From positions 520,769 to 584,768 of the forward strand of contig CM059624.1 of NCBI GenBank assembly GCA_030435675.1: DNA of 64,000 nucleotides, read 5' to 3'. The stretch comes from Steinernema hermaphroditum (Eukaryota; Nematoda; Chromadorea; Rhabditida; Steinernematidae). Under the pieces are notes generated by a model. That model was not told the DNA's origin and did not search any database. It saw only the letters and a list, made by a program, of their open reading frames with translations. Of the stretch, positions 22,837 to 34,849 are shown one piece after another; within the stretch, counting starts at the first letter, position 1; each line of letters opens with the position of its first letter. The translations under genes and the position numbers were made by a program.

Positions 22837-23884
22837 CAGAGTTGTCCGGGTACCCGAAAGTTCGGGTACCCGACCCGAAAACCCGAACCCGAACCCGAAA
22901 CTTTCGGGTACCCGAACCCGAACCCGACCCGAACCCGAAACTTTCGGGTACCCGACCCGAAACCCGAACCCGAACCCGAAATTTTCGGGTACCCGACCCG
23001 AAACCCGACCCGAACCCGAAACTTTCGGGTACCCGAACCCGAAAACTCGAACCCGAAAACTCGAACCCGAAACCCGAACCCGAAAACCCGAACCCGAAAC
23101 CCGAACCCGAAAACCCGAACCCGAAACCCGAACCCGAAAACCCGGCCCAAGAATATAGGGCATTGGTATAACAATCGTTTTATGACTAGTAACAACAAGA
23201 AGCAAATGTAAAAAAACCTAGACGAGAAGCTCTTCTTCTTCTTCGTCCTCCATCAGGTCAATATCATCTGACAATCCATCGTCGTCGTCCAGGTCGTCCA
23301 GGTCGTCCAAGTCCTCATCGCGTGTCTTGACAGTGTAAACCTCAGGATCTTTGCATGCGGGAGTTCTTTCATAGTTCGCAACCTTTTGGCACGCCAAGCC
23401 ATGACGAACAGTTGTCAGGTTCTCCACCGTTTCGTTGGTCATACGATCTCTTCGCGGGTTCACCAATAGGTAGTTGAGACCGGAAAATACACGCTCGGGT
23501 TCCGCAGAACTGGCTACCGGAAACGCAAATGTTGAATCAAAAGTAATCGCTCCGGGATCACCAGAACTCGGTGAAAACCCGAACCCGAACCCGAACCCGA
23601 ACCCGAAACCCGAAACCCGACCCGAACCGAACCCGAAAGTTCGGGTACCCGAACCGGAAACCCGAACCCGAAATTTTCGGGTACCCGAACCCGACCCGAA
23701 CCCGAAACTTTCGGGTACCCGACCCGAAACCCGAACCCGAACCCGAAATTTTCGGGTACCCGACCCGAAACCCGACCCGAACCCGAAACGTTCGGGTACC
23801 CGACCCGAAAACCCGAAACCGACACCCAAACCCGACCCGAAAACCCGAAAAACCCGACCCGAAAACCCGAACCCGCCAACTCTG
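22837..23884 (-). mobile_element. hAT element filled with ACCCGAA arrays
   Basis: The ends CAGAGTTGTCCGGG and, inverted, CAGAGTTGGCGGG are flanked by a perfect 8-bp duplication, cttgggaa, at 22829-22836 and 23885-23892. Two arrays of (A)CCCGAA and GGGTACCCGAA motifs (about 22847-23150 and 23574-23876) fill most of the element. Between them lies the 3' end of a hAT transposase (23218-23568). The element is non-autonomous as it stands: the rest of the transposase is absent. Confidence 0.9.
23218..23568 (-). pseudogene. hAT transposase C-terminal dimerisation fragment
   Basis: The frame contains FPVASSAEPERVFSG, then NPRRDRMTNETVENL and a stop at 23218 after an acidic Asp/Glu tail. This is the conserved hAT C-terminal dimerisation pattern (P-SSA-ERVFS). 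Upstream the frame runs straight into the ACCCGAA array and encodes only repeat-derived FGFG/RVSGSG residues, so the catalytic part is missing. Confidence 0.85.
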
Positions 23885-23967
23885 CTTGGGAATAAGAAAA
23901 AAATATCCCTGTTGGTGTTTTAGTCATGTATCGTAAGTTATCTCAAAATTAGAAAAGTTACGAAATA

Positions 23968-24883
23968 TTGGGTTGATGCATTGAAAATTTCGCATTTTTG
24001 TAATGAAGTTTTTTATGACATATTATTCAACATTTTGTTTAATGTATTCAGCATTCGAATGGGTAGCGTGAGCCCACCTTGTGGGCAAGAGCCGGATTCC
24101 TCTCTCACAGAAAATCCAGGGGTTTTGAGTCGAAAAAAGTTTAGGTCCAATTTCCGACCTCTTGGTCTTATTTTGAGTGGTTTTCTCTAATGTCGTCATT
24201 TGTGGATGAACACAGGTGCGGATTAGATAGAGCTAGATGCTAGATAGAGAGCTAGATAAATAGTAAAAAAGGAATCTGCCAGCTCAAAATGGAGAGCCAT
24301 TCTGGGGGCCAACTTGAAAATGTGAGGTATGAGGCACAATTCCTGAAGTGTGAATTTTTCATCATTTGGCCTCTGTTTCCGTAAAGTAGAAGTGAGCTCG
24401 CAGAGTCGCTATGTCGGCTTAGTAGCTGTGAGTGATAGCTACCTACTACATGCCTTTATCAATTGCTATGGTACTTAACTTATTGGAAACATTGGAGTTA
24501 AGAGAACATCTTGATCTGGCGGTTCCGTCTTTTTGAGATTAGCTTATGTTACGATGTGTGACAAACACTGCGATAGGTGCGTTCGGTAGGTAAGACCTAA
24601 CGATCTACGTGGTTGAAGGTACTCACCGTCCATCACACAATTAATGCCATAGGAAGTCCCTACATCAGTTCGCATTTCGCAATTTCGAGCTGCCAGAAAA
24701 TTGGCCGTCTGAACAGAATAGACCTCCAACATCAAGTGGAATGCAATGGATAAGTCGCCAATCATAATGTAGGGTGAGGATTTATTGTAGTCCACAACGC
24801 GCCCATCCTTTTCACCAAGGACGTAAATATTGCGAAAATATGACTTTTTTACGCTATACGAAATCTTCAATGACTCAACCCAA
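23968..24883. mobile_element. Mariner-type MITE, TTGGGTTG ends
   Basis: The left end ttgggttgatgcattgaaaa and the inverted right end ttgggttgagtcattgaaga are flanked by TA on both sides. Length 916 bp. Internal sequence is shared in the opposite orientation with 61863-62771, including a stretch that translates to NCEMRTDVGTSYGINCVMDG (compare NCEIRSDVRDSYGFNCVMD there). No transposase catalytic motif is visible. Confidence 0.75.
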
Positions 24884-25470
24884 TAATATCGCGAAGTGAT
24901 GTAAACTCGTTACTTATTTATGCAAAGGGCTGTCGACTATCTTCACGGATAAGTAGATTTTTCTCGCTCAAACGATTCCCAAATCGGGTCCGTTCGAACC
25001 GACGGGTCCGTTGGTCAGTTTTTGTGCGTGTGTTTTTCCGTGAGCACGGAGAAAACATCCACACAAAATAAGGAACCCCGAGGGTAACCGAACCCGACAC
25101 CGCTCGCTTACAAACGGAGAACGTTCGCAATGAGCCACACAGACATTTGAGATGGTAGCGCCCTACTTCTACTATGTCTCTGGCGATGGTAGGCTTTGAG
25201 TTTTTTTCCAGTTTTTCAGTGATTTTTTGGCCTATTTTGTAACCAACAAAGATGTCGGTTTGAGTTTCCTGAAACTTTACAGTTTTTTGGTACCAACTTC
25301 AGACCTTTGCATGAGGACCAATCTTGCCGCCCGCAGGGCTATGGGCTACTTGGCTTTTAGTACCGGGAGGGCGCGAATTCGCGCGCAGCCGCGTTTATCA
25401 ACATAACAAGAGCGCGCAACAACAAAAGAAGTGACAAATCGCATTTTGCAATGACTTTGATCTACATATA
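24884..25470. other. No gene; holds a tRNA-like module
   Basis: Only the module at 25072-25144 is supported. The remainder is AT-rich without coding signal. Confidence 0.4.
25072..25144 (-). other. tRNA-like module
   Basis: The A box TGGCTCATTGC reads leftward from 25137 and the B box GGTTCGGTTAC from 25094 (43 bp apart). No inverted partner was found nearby, so the host element may be truncated. Confidence 0.5.
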
Positions 25471-26526
25471 CAAGGTGTCTCATAAGTTCTGTAACGCCTA
25501 AAAATGAGCATATCTCGCCGAAAATTTGTTGGATTCACGCGAAAATTCGTATACATATAAAAAAGTACCAGGAGAACAATAATCTACAACGGCTGTTCGA
25601 AATCCCCATTTTTTTAGCGAAAAAAGGTTTCCAGAAGTTTCTTAAAATTCTTCATCGTGGCCACGAGCAGTTCGTTGCCCATGCTCGCTCCAGAGATCGC
25701 TTTAGACTGTTTAAGCTAGTGTGCTGAATTCGCGATACTTCACTCTCCAAGATCCCCCAGATGGCATAGTCCAGCGGGTTTAGGTTGGGGCTATTGGAGG
25801 GCCGCATGTCCTTGCCCCATTAACTTGGGACAGATCTGTTTCGAAACCTCCAACTATAATTTCGATCCATGCGCCAGGGTCCAGTTTGGACCCAATTGTC
25901 GTTTTTGAACCGTTCTTCAGCGAATCATGCCACATATGCCTTCAGATTCCGTTCTTGATAAATTTCCGAGTCTCTTGACACCTTTTTCAACAAAAACAGG
26001 TTTCGTTCGGCCCGCCCCTTCTATTTTGGCATATATCTTAAAGGACTTCTGTGGGAAGTGGCTTTTTTGAACTCAGAAGATCGAGGAGAACCTGTTTCAC
26101 GGAAAATCCGCTCGCTATGCTGATTTGGGAATGTTTTCTTGAAAAAATCTGTCCATCCGTGAACAGCAGTCAACGAATTTATTTGTTCGTGGCCACGGCT
26201 AGGATTTTGTGCGATCCGTCAGCACGGGTCCGGCGGTTTTTCTGAACGTTTTTTTTTCATTCCACGAGATTTCCACGAGTCTGATTGAGCAGCGTTCCAA
26301 ACTCCGATTTTGACCTCCCTTCCTCGAAATACGAAGCGACCGCGAACGCTTTTCTTTCCAGGCCACGATAAATTCAAATAACATTCTGGAATATCAGGGG
26401 AACAATGAACATAGAGTAAAAAGAGGGCGAAAAAAAAGATATAAAGCGTTGAAATAACTGAAAAACAAAAAAGTCAACTCCGAAGACGCACTTCGAAATG
26501 CGTTACAGAACTTTTGAGACACCCTG
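25471..26526 (-). mobile_element. Mariner-family transposon fossil
   Basis: Terminal inverted repeats CAAGGTGTCTCATAAGTTCT and (inverted) CAGGGTGTCTCAAAAGTTCT lie inside TA on both sides. The minus strand still reads SNSPNLNPLDYAIWGILESEV, the region around the last catalytic Asp of Tc1/mariner transposases, followed by SLNSLKRSLERAW. Upstream frames are broken by many stops and indels. Length 1,056 bp. Confidence 0.8.
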
Positions 26527-27200
26527 TATATTTCTGTTCGCGCCGCCCACCCGCAAGCGCGATCTGTCTCCTCTGACAAAGACAAACGCTGCAAACGGCT
26601 GTCTTCATTTTTGTGGTAGGATTGAGTGGGAAGCAGTGGTATGGACAGTGGTATGGGAAGCATCTCCGTAGACAGACCCCATGGGCTACTCCTTGTTGAA
26701 AACAGGTGAACGCCGCCCACGTGAAGAAGCGGGAATATATTGAAATTTTTGCATGTTTGTCTCATTTTGCAGCGGCTAGCCATTTTGCACTTTCGGATGG
26801 GTCGTTCTTGGGGTCATGATCCAGAGGAGTCTCGAACAGTCTATCTTGGTCGAGCATCGCGCCGCCCACGTGAAGAAGCGGGAATATATTGAAATTAAAT
26901 TTCATCACAGGTGGCGGGTCTCGACACGAAGCGCTTGACCACCAACGGTCGCGCGGCATCTGACGTCCCTGGAGCCAATGCTTGCATTTTCACTTGGTCT
27001 CGCTTCTCGCCGCTGTTATTTTGAACGACTCTGGCGTGTTTTCGCGCGTCTCGGGTTGGCGCCTTCCTTGCGGTAATGTGAGGCGCGCGGTTGTACTGGC
27101 GTGTGCTTCTATTTATCGAGTTTTTGGCTCGTTTAGTAGCCGATCTGTTCTGTTTTCAGGGAGGTGTGAACGCCTCTGCGTCAACGACGATCTGGAAGGA
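26527..27200. other. Upstream region with a 39-bp direct repeat
   Basis: The motif gccgcccacgtgaagaagcg (39 bp in full, ending ttgaaatt) occurs at about 26711 and 26861. A T-rich acceptor (tctgttttcag, ending at 27160) lies 40 bp upstream of the hnRNP U-like ATG and could be a trans-splice or 5' UTR splice site. Confidence 0.5.
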
Positions 27201-30200
27201 ATGTCTACGCGCAGCAGTCGTCGTTCAGCCGGTGGCGCCAGCGGCACTCTGAATCCGAGTGTCATCCCTTTGCTGGCCGCGTCCCGGCTGAAATCAGAAC
27301 TCTCCAGCCGTGGATTGGACGCTACAGGACCTCAGCATGTGCTCGCCGACAGACTACTCCAGGCAGTGGAGTTGGAAAAGATGGGATGTGAAGTTACTCC
27401 TCAGACCGTCGAGCAAGCACTGAATCCTCCCGCGCAGAGCCCTGCGAAGCGAAAGAGGACTCGAACTGTCAATCCCGAACGGAAGCAAGATGAAGCGTCT
27501 CCAACACTAGTGGTGCGGCCGAAGGATGAAGCTAAGCCTAAACAGCCGGCCTCTTGTGAACATTCTGAAAGCACTCCAGCTCAGGCGGCGGAGGTGGACA
27601 AGATGAAATCTGCCGTTACTTCTCAAGCCGTCGAGCAAGCGCAGAATCCTCCCGCTCCAAGCCCTGCGAAGCGAAAAAGGATTCGAATTGTGAATGTCGA
27701 ACGGAAGCCCGTTGAAACATCTCCGACACTAGTGATACAGCCAAAGGATGAAGATAAGCATAAGCAGCCGGCCACTTGTGAACATTTTGAAGGTACTCCG
27801 CCTCAGGTAGAGAAGATGGAATCCGCCGTTAGTTCTCAAGCCGTCGAGCAAGCATTGAATCCTCCCGCGCCCAGCTCTACTAAGCGGAAAAAGATTCGAA
27901 TTGTGAATCTCGAACGGAAGAGAGCTGAAACGTCTCCGACACTAGTAGTGCAGCCGAAGGATGAGACTAAGCCTAAACAGCCGGTCACTTCTGATCATTC
28001 TGAAAGCACTCCGTCTCATGTGGCGGAGGTGGAGAAGATAGGATCAGCCGTTACTTCTCAAGCTGTAGAGCAATCACGGAACCCACTCGCGCCCAATCTT
28101 GCAAAGCGAAAGAAGAAGGTGAGTCTAACACAGTATTTTTACCAGGACTTTCTCTATTTTAGTCGATCCAGCTGCCAAGCCGAAGCATCAACGCCCCAAG
28201 CAGTTCATTTGATATTCTCGATTCGATCATGTGTAGTCAAGCTGAGCTGATGAAGGCGAAGAGTAACGAAGAGAAGCAAGCTGAACTGGTTGAGATGGCG
28301 AAACGAAGGCTCAGTTCAGCCGCAACGAATGCTGCCTCGTCTCCCGCCTCAGTCGACAAACGCAAGGCACTATCAATTGATGTCAGCTTCAGCTCTCCTT
28401 CTGGGCCATCGACACCATTGTCAAATGGTTCTGCGCGTGGAATTCAATTTGTTGATGCCGAAATGAAGGAAGCTGGAACACCCCCGACGCCAGTGATGCT
28501 GACTAAAGAAGAGGTGAAGGCTAAACAGTCGGGTGCAGGCGAATATCCACGATTACCTTCTCCTCCTATGCCCCCAGTTGATCTCTTACCGCCTCCCCCA
28601 CTACCACCGATCTTGGCTGAAGATTCGGAAGCTCCAACTGTTGCCAGTGAGCCCAAGGACGCAGTGGATGACGAATCGGCTCAGGAAATTACCGGCGAAA
28701 CCGTTAAATTTGAGCCAATGGACACAAGCGGCGATTTTGCTTCGGGCTCATCACCCTTCGTCCCCAGTCCAAGCGCCGAAACAATAGCATCTGCTCTGGC
28801 TCCTGTAGAAGAACTGCCGGAGGAGAAACCCTCATCTGCGGAGCCGAGGCCGGCGTCAGTGACTTCGGAAGAAGTGAAGGTCATGGAGAACGACGATGAA
28901 TCGCCGGAGCCGTACGTCCCTGAAGATCCTCCGGCATCGTCGTCGCTGGAATACAAACCTACACCGTCGTTTGAGCTTATCAAGTCAGTCGCCTCGATTC
29001 TCCAGAACCTCTACGCGAAGAAAAGCGTCTCTCCTACTACTATGGCCGACGTCGACGAAGCCGTTCGCGATGTTATAGACGAGTTGCTGAACAGTGTGGA
29101 GCGGCTAGTGGACGATACGGACGTTATGGAGGTCGACAAGGAGAACAATGTGTCACAGTACATTGATCCGCTGCTGTTGCACGACCCTCGCGAATTGATG
29201 AAGCGTGCTTCCGACGTATTGGGTAGCATGAGCAAAGTCAAAGGTAAATAAATCATCTCCTTTTAATCTAGTCTTAACTTTTGTGTTTCAGAAGAGGTGG
29301 TCGAATACACCCAAGAGCTTCCGGATCCTAGCCTAGTCGAAATTTCCGATGACGTTCCCAAGGAGTTGGAATTTCACGGCGAGCCTGTGCCCGAATCGGA
29401 TGAAGAAGACGGTGACGCTCTGTTTGCGGCGGCCGCCGGCATTGCTCACGTTAAGAAAACCGAGAAGAAGAAGCCGGCCATGCCAGATGAGGACGAACCG
29501 ATAGGAGATGACGAATTCGAGCTTGATTACTGTATGTGCTGGGAATGCTCTGATTCTTCACAGAGACTAGGGCAAAATTGCTCTTTTTTGCTTAGAACAT
29601 TGTATAAGAAAGAAATACTAGGATAGTTAGCCATATTTTAACCAAAATATTTCAGTTAACGCCGATCTCAATATGAAAGGGCATGTCGACGACAAGAACG
29701 TGATCGATCCCGATGTCAGCGACGGATTCGCATTGATGTATGGAGGAGTGAAGGCAAACTACGGATTCCTCATCAAGGAGGAAACCGGCGACTCGAGTTC
29801 CCTCTCGAGTCGGTATGCGTTCCAAGTCAAGGTAGGTGTTTATTACTCTTTTAGTGACAACAGAGGACTCGGTCCTTTTTTGGTGCTTGATTCTTTTCTT
29901 GTGATGGAAGCTAATAAAGCCTGCAAATGTACGCGTTTTGTGGGAAATTTTTCCGAAATGTCGTATCGTACCTTATACTACCTATGTTGCCTTTGCTACC
30001 GATGTTTATTTCCTATTTGTCCCTAGATTGTCGAATGTCTCTCCATCAAACATGTGCCTTTCGAGGAGACCATGCCACACGATGTGCGCGTTGGATGGTC
30101 GGTCGACTCGGGTACAAGTACGATGCACGTGGTAAGTGTAGTATCGGCTGATCCTGACATTTCAAGTTCTTTGTTTAGCTCGGTGAAGCGCCGAACTCTT

Positions 30201-31496
30201 TTGGCTTTGACATGCACGGACGGACAATCCAAAACTTCACGTTTGCGGACTATGGAGAGCCACTGGAAACAGACGATATTGTGACGACAGTTCTGGTGAG
30301 CTGAATCGATCAATAGCATACTGAATGGAAATTTCAGGATTTGCGGAATCGATCAATAGACTTCTACAAGAATGATACTCATCTGGGAACGGCGTTTTCA
30401 GACCTACAACTACCTCAAGGATTGGCTATATTCCCACACGTCGCCAGCAAAAATTGTAAAGTACACGTTAACTTTGGAAGAGTTTTCGGCACCGATGATT
30501 TCAAGTACGAAAGCTGCTATGCTGGTACTTCAGAATTGGATCCTTTAGAAAGCCCGCATCACTCATCGATGAAACCACTTGGCTATCGGATGTACAGCTT
30601 CGCGAAGGCCATGTTATACGGAGTCGGATCGCACCAGAAAGCAAGGAGCACTGCACGGTGCTCATGATGGTCGGCCTACCCGCTGTAGGGAAGACCACGT
30701 GGGTGAGGAAATACCTACGAGATCACCCCGACGAGCACTGGATTCTTATCTCTACCGATGCTGTCTCTAATGCCATGACGGTAAGTTGACAATCTGAATA
30801 TTTGCGATCTCGGATTAGGCAAGGTTGTTTACAAAAAAAACGCAAAACTCTGCATAATATGCATCACTTCTGATCTAATATTTCTCTTTTCAGATCAACG
30901 GAATGCCTAGAAGACGCGTACACCGAGGGCGTTGGGATATGGTCATGGGTTTGATCGCCAAAGCAGTAACACGATCCCTCCATATGGCCTGCAGACGGAA
31001 ACACAACTACATCATCGACATGACTAACGTTTCTCGGGATACTCGTCGGCGGAGGTTGACACAGTTCAAGGACTTCCAACGCAAATGTGTCGTCATCATC
31101 CCGAGCGACGAAGATTTCCAAAAGCGCCAGCAGAGACAAGCTCGTATGGAGGGCACGGGAACCGTTCCGCCCGAAGCAATGCTCGAACTGAAGGCGGTCA
31201 TGTCCATCCCGAATCAAGATCAAGAACCCATAGAAGATGTCGTGTTCATCGAGCCACCCGTTGAACGGATTATGGACGCGATCAAGATTGTCAACCTATA
31301 TAACGAAGAAGCGAAACCGTGGTATCAGAAGCGTTATCAACGTGGACGACGCGGTGGAGGTACGTACGGCTCCTATGGCGATAGAAGGAGAGAAAAAGAC
31401 GAAGACTGTCATCGTCCTCCGCCGCAGAAGGTCGTCATCACGCAGCACATGAGAACGAACAATATCACGTCGAAACCACGCTATGAGCAACCCTGA
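27201..31496 (+). CDS. hnRNP U-like RNA-binding protein (SAP-SPRY-kinase fold)
   Basis: Exons 27201-28118, 28163-29243, 29292-29531, 29656-29831, 30027-30131, 30179-30295, 30338-30504, 30549-30780, 30894-31496, all in phase. Domain order is that of hnRNP U: an N-terminal SAP domain (PLLAASRLKSELSSRGLD), an acidic/Pro-rich region, a SPRY domain (YFNADLNMKG, ALMYGGVKANYGF, VRVGWSVDSG, IFPHVASKNCKVHVNFG), then a polynucleotide-kinase-like domain with P-loop GLPAVGKTTW and IIDMTNVSRDTRRRR, and a short Arg/Gly-rich tail (RGRRGGGTYG). Known role: nuclear RNA and chromatin binding, splicing regulation. I chose ATG 27201 because the upstream open frame lacks family similarity and a splice acceptor lies between. 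Residues 69-300 are an unusual tandem repeat, annotated separately. Confidence 0.92.
27400..28118 (+). repeat. In-protein tandem repeat of hnRNP U-like gene
   Basis: The unit VEQALNPPAPSPAKRKR...SPTLVVQPKDE...KPKQP...CEHSEST recurs with phases at 27408, 27630, 27843 and 28065, that is 74, 71 and 74 residues apart. Each unit carries a Lys/Arg cluster (KRKR) and an SPTLVV motif. The fourth unit is cut by the exon end. Confidence 0.85.
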
Positions 31497-31552
31497 TTCT
31501 CTGAACATTGTACATTGTCACTGTCCGTAGTTGTTTTCTTGATAGTATTTTG
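31497..31552. other. 3' UTR of hnRNP U-like gene
   Basis: A short T-rich spacer between two convergent frames. No clear AATAAA is present. Confidence 0.3.
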
Positions 31553-32521
31553 TTAGATTGACCCGTCTTTTGTTAATCGCCATAAGTACATACTAGTTTC
31601 CTCATCGAGAACGGTTTCTCCGGTGATGTGGACGTCGATGAACTTCTTCTCCACTTCGAATGACACTTCTGGCTTCGGCGACCCACAGCAGAATATGGAA
31701 GCTGTGTGTCGCGCGAAGATGTGCGAGTCTTTGGCGATCAGAGCTCGGATGTTCTTTTGAGTTTCGACTATGTCCGTGTTGAGCGTCTTGGCGTATACTG
31801 CGTGGAGTTCTGACCAGTCATCTTCCGAAGAACGAGCGTCCACAGCTCCTTGACAGGAGTGCTGACGTTCAGCACTACAGTCGTGTCCGGTTCAACTTCG
31901 GAACGCGCTAAACTCGATGATCGTGTGGTGCAGTGGCTAAGCAGGTCGCGTAATCACCGTACTACGGTATCACTGTACGATACTACGGTAACCGTACTAA
32001 AGTATTACTGTGTGATTAAGTGTGGTCAAAAACATTGGCGAAGGTTAAATTGTGGCATAGTGTCTTTCGAGAAGATCAGGATCGAGTCTCACTTGAGCAT
32101 CTGGCGGTCATTAGACGCGAAGCGGTCCTTGTACTGGATCCACTCGTACCAGAAACCGAGGGTGTTGTTTTCACCTTCGTACTGGAGCATCTAGATCTGA
32201 CCACCGAGGTCCTTCGCGCCGGTCAACTTTAGGTATGGGGGGAAGCTGTACTCGACAACTTTGGCGTTGTTCCACGCACGGCCGTGGATAGGCTTGCCGT
32301 ACTTGTACCACAGGGCCACGTAGATGTTCTGTTGGCCCAGGACCATCACGGGATTCTCCGGAAACGGAGATCCGATCGGCTGGAACGCCCAAACATCTTC
32401 CTTGGGCGGGGGTTCCGCATTTTGGCGACTTCCAGAAGAAGAGCGTCAGCACTCCTGTCAAGAAGCCGTGTAATACGATAAATTCGCGAATTCGAAGTGC
32501 AACGAATTTAACACGCTTCAT
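31553..32521 (-). pseudogene. Decayed gene for a membrane-anchored protein of unknown family
   Basis: Reading leftward from 32521: MKRVKFVAL, then a hydrophobic anchor ([17 protein letters not shown]). A one-base frame change follows, into a stretch with [44 protein letters not shown] and LGFWYEWIQYKDRF. An in-frame TAG lies inside it (about 32193). After a possible intron starting GTGAGA (about 32086) the tail is read from 31843 (ARHTASIFCCGSPKPEV, GETVLDEETS) to a stop at 31553, again needing a one-base shift. I do not recognise the family. Three lesions in under 1 kb argue for a pseudogene or for indel-prone sequence. Confidence 0.5.
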
Positions 32522-33347
32522 AATTTATTCAATGTCAAAATCGTGTAAATGCTGCTCGTTTTTGTCATATGTTTCCTGGGCCGTTTTTGTATGCCAAACA
32601 AAGAGCTCTTTTTTGCGATGAGGTACCTTAAGTTGTCGGTGATTAATAAGTTGGTCAATCAGCACATACTACGTCGAACCCGAAGGGCTCCAGCTCTTCA
32701 GGCGCCAGTCCTAAATTTTCTACTAGACATGTTTCAGGAGCATCCCTTCCTCGATCAACTTTGGTCCGGACTCGTTGGTCCGGACCAACGAGTCCGGAGT
32801 ACCAACGTTTTGGACTCGTTAGGATCACTGGTTGAAATCCCAAAGGTTGAAGCAGTTTCATGCTGCTAAACGTGATTTATTCGCAGCTAAAGTTACTGGG
32901 GTTCCCTTCCGCAACAGTTCCGATCCTTTTTAGGTTCTTCTTTAGATTTGTTGCTGCGATATGACACGATTCCATCTCGAGATCGAAGGGAGCATTCGAA
33001 AGCGCGCCAGTAGATATCACTGAAAATTTTGAAACGACTGGCCTGTGGCACCACAGGGATAAGATATATAACTTTTTGAGAAATGCGAAAGTTGTCTGTT
33101 GACTTGTTGCATAACAATTGCAATTGCAATTACATTACTAACACCAACATCCAGTTGGTAGGAGTTGCTCTTTCCGTTGAGTAGTATCGTCGCGATTATA
33201 CTATTTTATTGTATATTATTTTATGAAGTTATACTCATGAATCTGGGGGTACTGTGAACGTGTTCACTAGTTATCACCGTTAACTGTAACGGTTCCTGTG
33301 CACGAACCATTAACGCGAGCTTCGTTTTTCTTTTTAGGTCCTTTCTC
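32522..33347. other. No gene seen
   Basis: A 34-bp perfect palindrome is at 32765-32798. A small fragment of ccggactcgttggtccgg repeats around it. The right part is AT-rich and probably the promoter of the glycosyltransferase. Confidence 0.4.
32765..32798. repeat. 34-bp perfect palindrome
   Basis: Each arm reads tccggactcgttggtcc or its complement, with no spacer (centre between 32781 and 32782). Confidence 0.9.
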
Positions 33348-34506
33348 ATGTTGGGAATGCACCGATTTGCATATCGACGTCAAGTTGCTCACCTCCAGTG
33401 GTTCGTCAAAATTAACCTCTGTCGATATTTTGTGCGTCTAATTTTCGTAACTGCCTTCATCGCCACTGTATTCTTCTCATTCAGTCTAAGTAGTTCGAGC
33501 GAAAATGAGGTTACACTTATCCGGGAGCTACTAAAGAATAACTCAAGACGAAATTACTTGGCATGTGTTTTTTGGCAAAAAAAAAGCAATTTCGAAATGT
33601 TTATAGAATGAACGAGTTGGACCATTCCTCGAAGAGGACGACATAACCGATATTTCTACAATTTCCATCTTAAACAAAGAGAGCATAGCTACTCCCTGCG
33701 ATAGTAAAGTTTTGCTTATGGTGGGAGTATTCTCGAAGGCGTCCGATTTTGAAATTAGAAGAGAAATAAGGAACACATGGGCACATCCTGACATGTACAC
33801 TATGAACTGGACAAGGATCGTATTTATCGTTGCCGATGATGGCCATCAGGTGAGCACGGTGGTTCAACGAGGATGCGACGATTCTCAAATATGACAACTT
33901 CTTACAGTGCCAAATAAAGGCATTCAAAATGGTTTTTTATGCCAGTTTTTTTGTTAACCAATCCGACATAATAGATCTCCAGGCGATCACGAGTATCAGC
34001 TCCGGCACTCCTCTAACCTACTTGTATTTGAATTGTGAGTCTAGTTCGTCTTAAATATGTTTGACCCCCTTCCGAAAGAACCCATTTATCTTTAGGTGCG
34101 CGTCAAATGGCAAGTAAAACTTTTATATCTCTACCGATTACTGTTAGCGAAGCAGAACGTTTCGCCGCGGGGATCGAAGTCGAAAAAAAAACATCGCCAC
34201 GGGGACAACCAAATACAGCCTTATGGCCTTAGCCAAGCCGAGGTTTGCCGGAGCCATCACGACAGCAGGGCTCACCCTTTGGGCTCGCTTTAAATAACTA
34301 GGCATAGTGCTAAGCCGGAGCCTAAGCGAAGCCTAGGTCTAGAACCTACATTGTCACTCTGTCACATTGAAGTCTGCATTTGACGAACCGACTCGCGGCG
34401 AAACGTCGTGGAGCGACTGTTAGGATATTGGGCATGTTTTATAATGCGATTTTCCATTTAACTTTTTAATGTGTAACTTTTATCAGCGATGCGGAAAATT
34501 GACTTA

Positions 34507-34849
34507 CAAGGGAACCTCGCGAAGTGCAACTGCAATGCCCATTGGTGCGAAGTGCAACTGCAATGCCCAACTGCAATGCCCAGTGTGTCATAGGGGTTCG
34601 AACCCGACCACTCAAACATTGGCGTCCGAGACCACTACCACTCGACCACCGACACACCCGTTACAGTGGGCATTGCAGTCGTACTAGTATCGAGTGTCGT
34701 GAATTTTTCCAACTTCGTAGCCATGTTTTGGGTACGTGCCTTAATTTTGGGCCGCGGAGTTTATGTGCGTTCGACTCCCCAGCCCACCCTCTATCCGTCC
34801 CACTACATCGCAGCCCGATCGGCGCGTATCACTTCGCAAGGTTCCCTTG
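34507..34849. mobile_element. Short CAAGGGA-type element in GT31 intron
   Basis: Ends CAAGGGAACCTCGCGAAGTG and (inverted) CAAGGGAACCTTGCGAAGTG, flanked by TTA (34504-34506 and 34850-34852). It contains one tRNA-like module and shares its right 240 bp with 19665-19904. Near its left end gcgaagtgcaactgcaatgc is tandemly repeated. Confidence 0.85.
34582..34655 (-). other. tRNA-like module
   Basis: The A box TGGTCGAGTGG reads leftward from 34648 and the B box GGTTCGAACCC from 34604 (44 bp apart). Confidence 0.6.

Noticed and set aside
22741..23205. Long overlapping open frames of FGFG/RVSGSG or NPNPK type on both strands (also 23474-23936)
   Set aside because: They are translations of the ACCCGAA arrays of the hAT element; all frames stay open because the motif lacks stops.
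22847..23876. Telomere-like repeat (CCCGAA)
   Set aside because: The nematode telomere unit is TTAGGC; this motif differs and is confined between hAT termini with a target duplication.
30505..30548. Frameshift between SPRY and kinase-like parts of the hnRNP U-like gene
   Set aside because: A 44-nt GTACG...TTTAG intron restores the frame exactly, so no lesion is needed.
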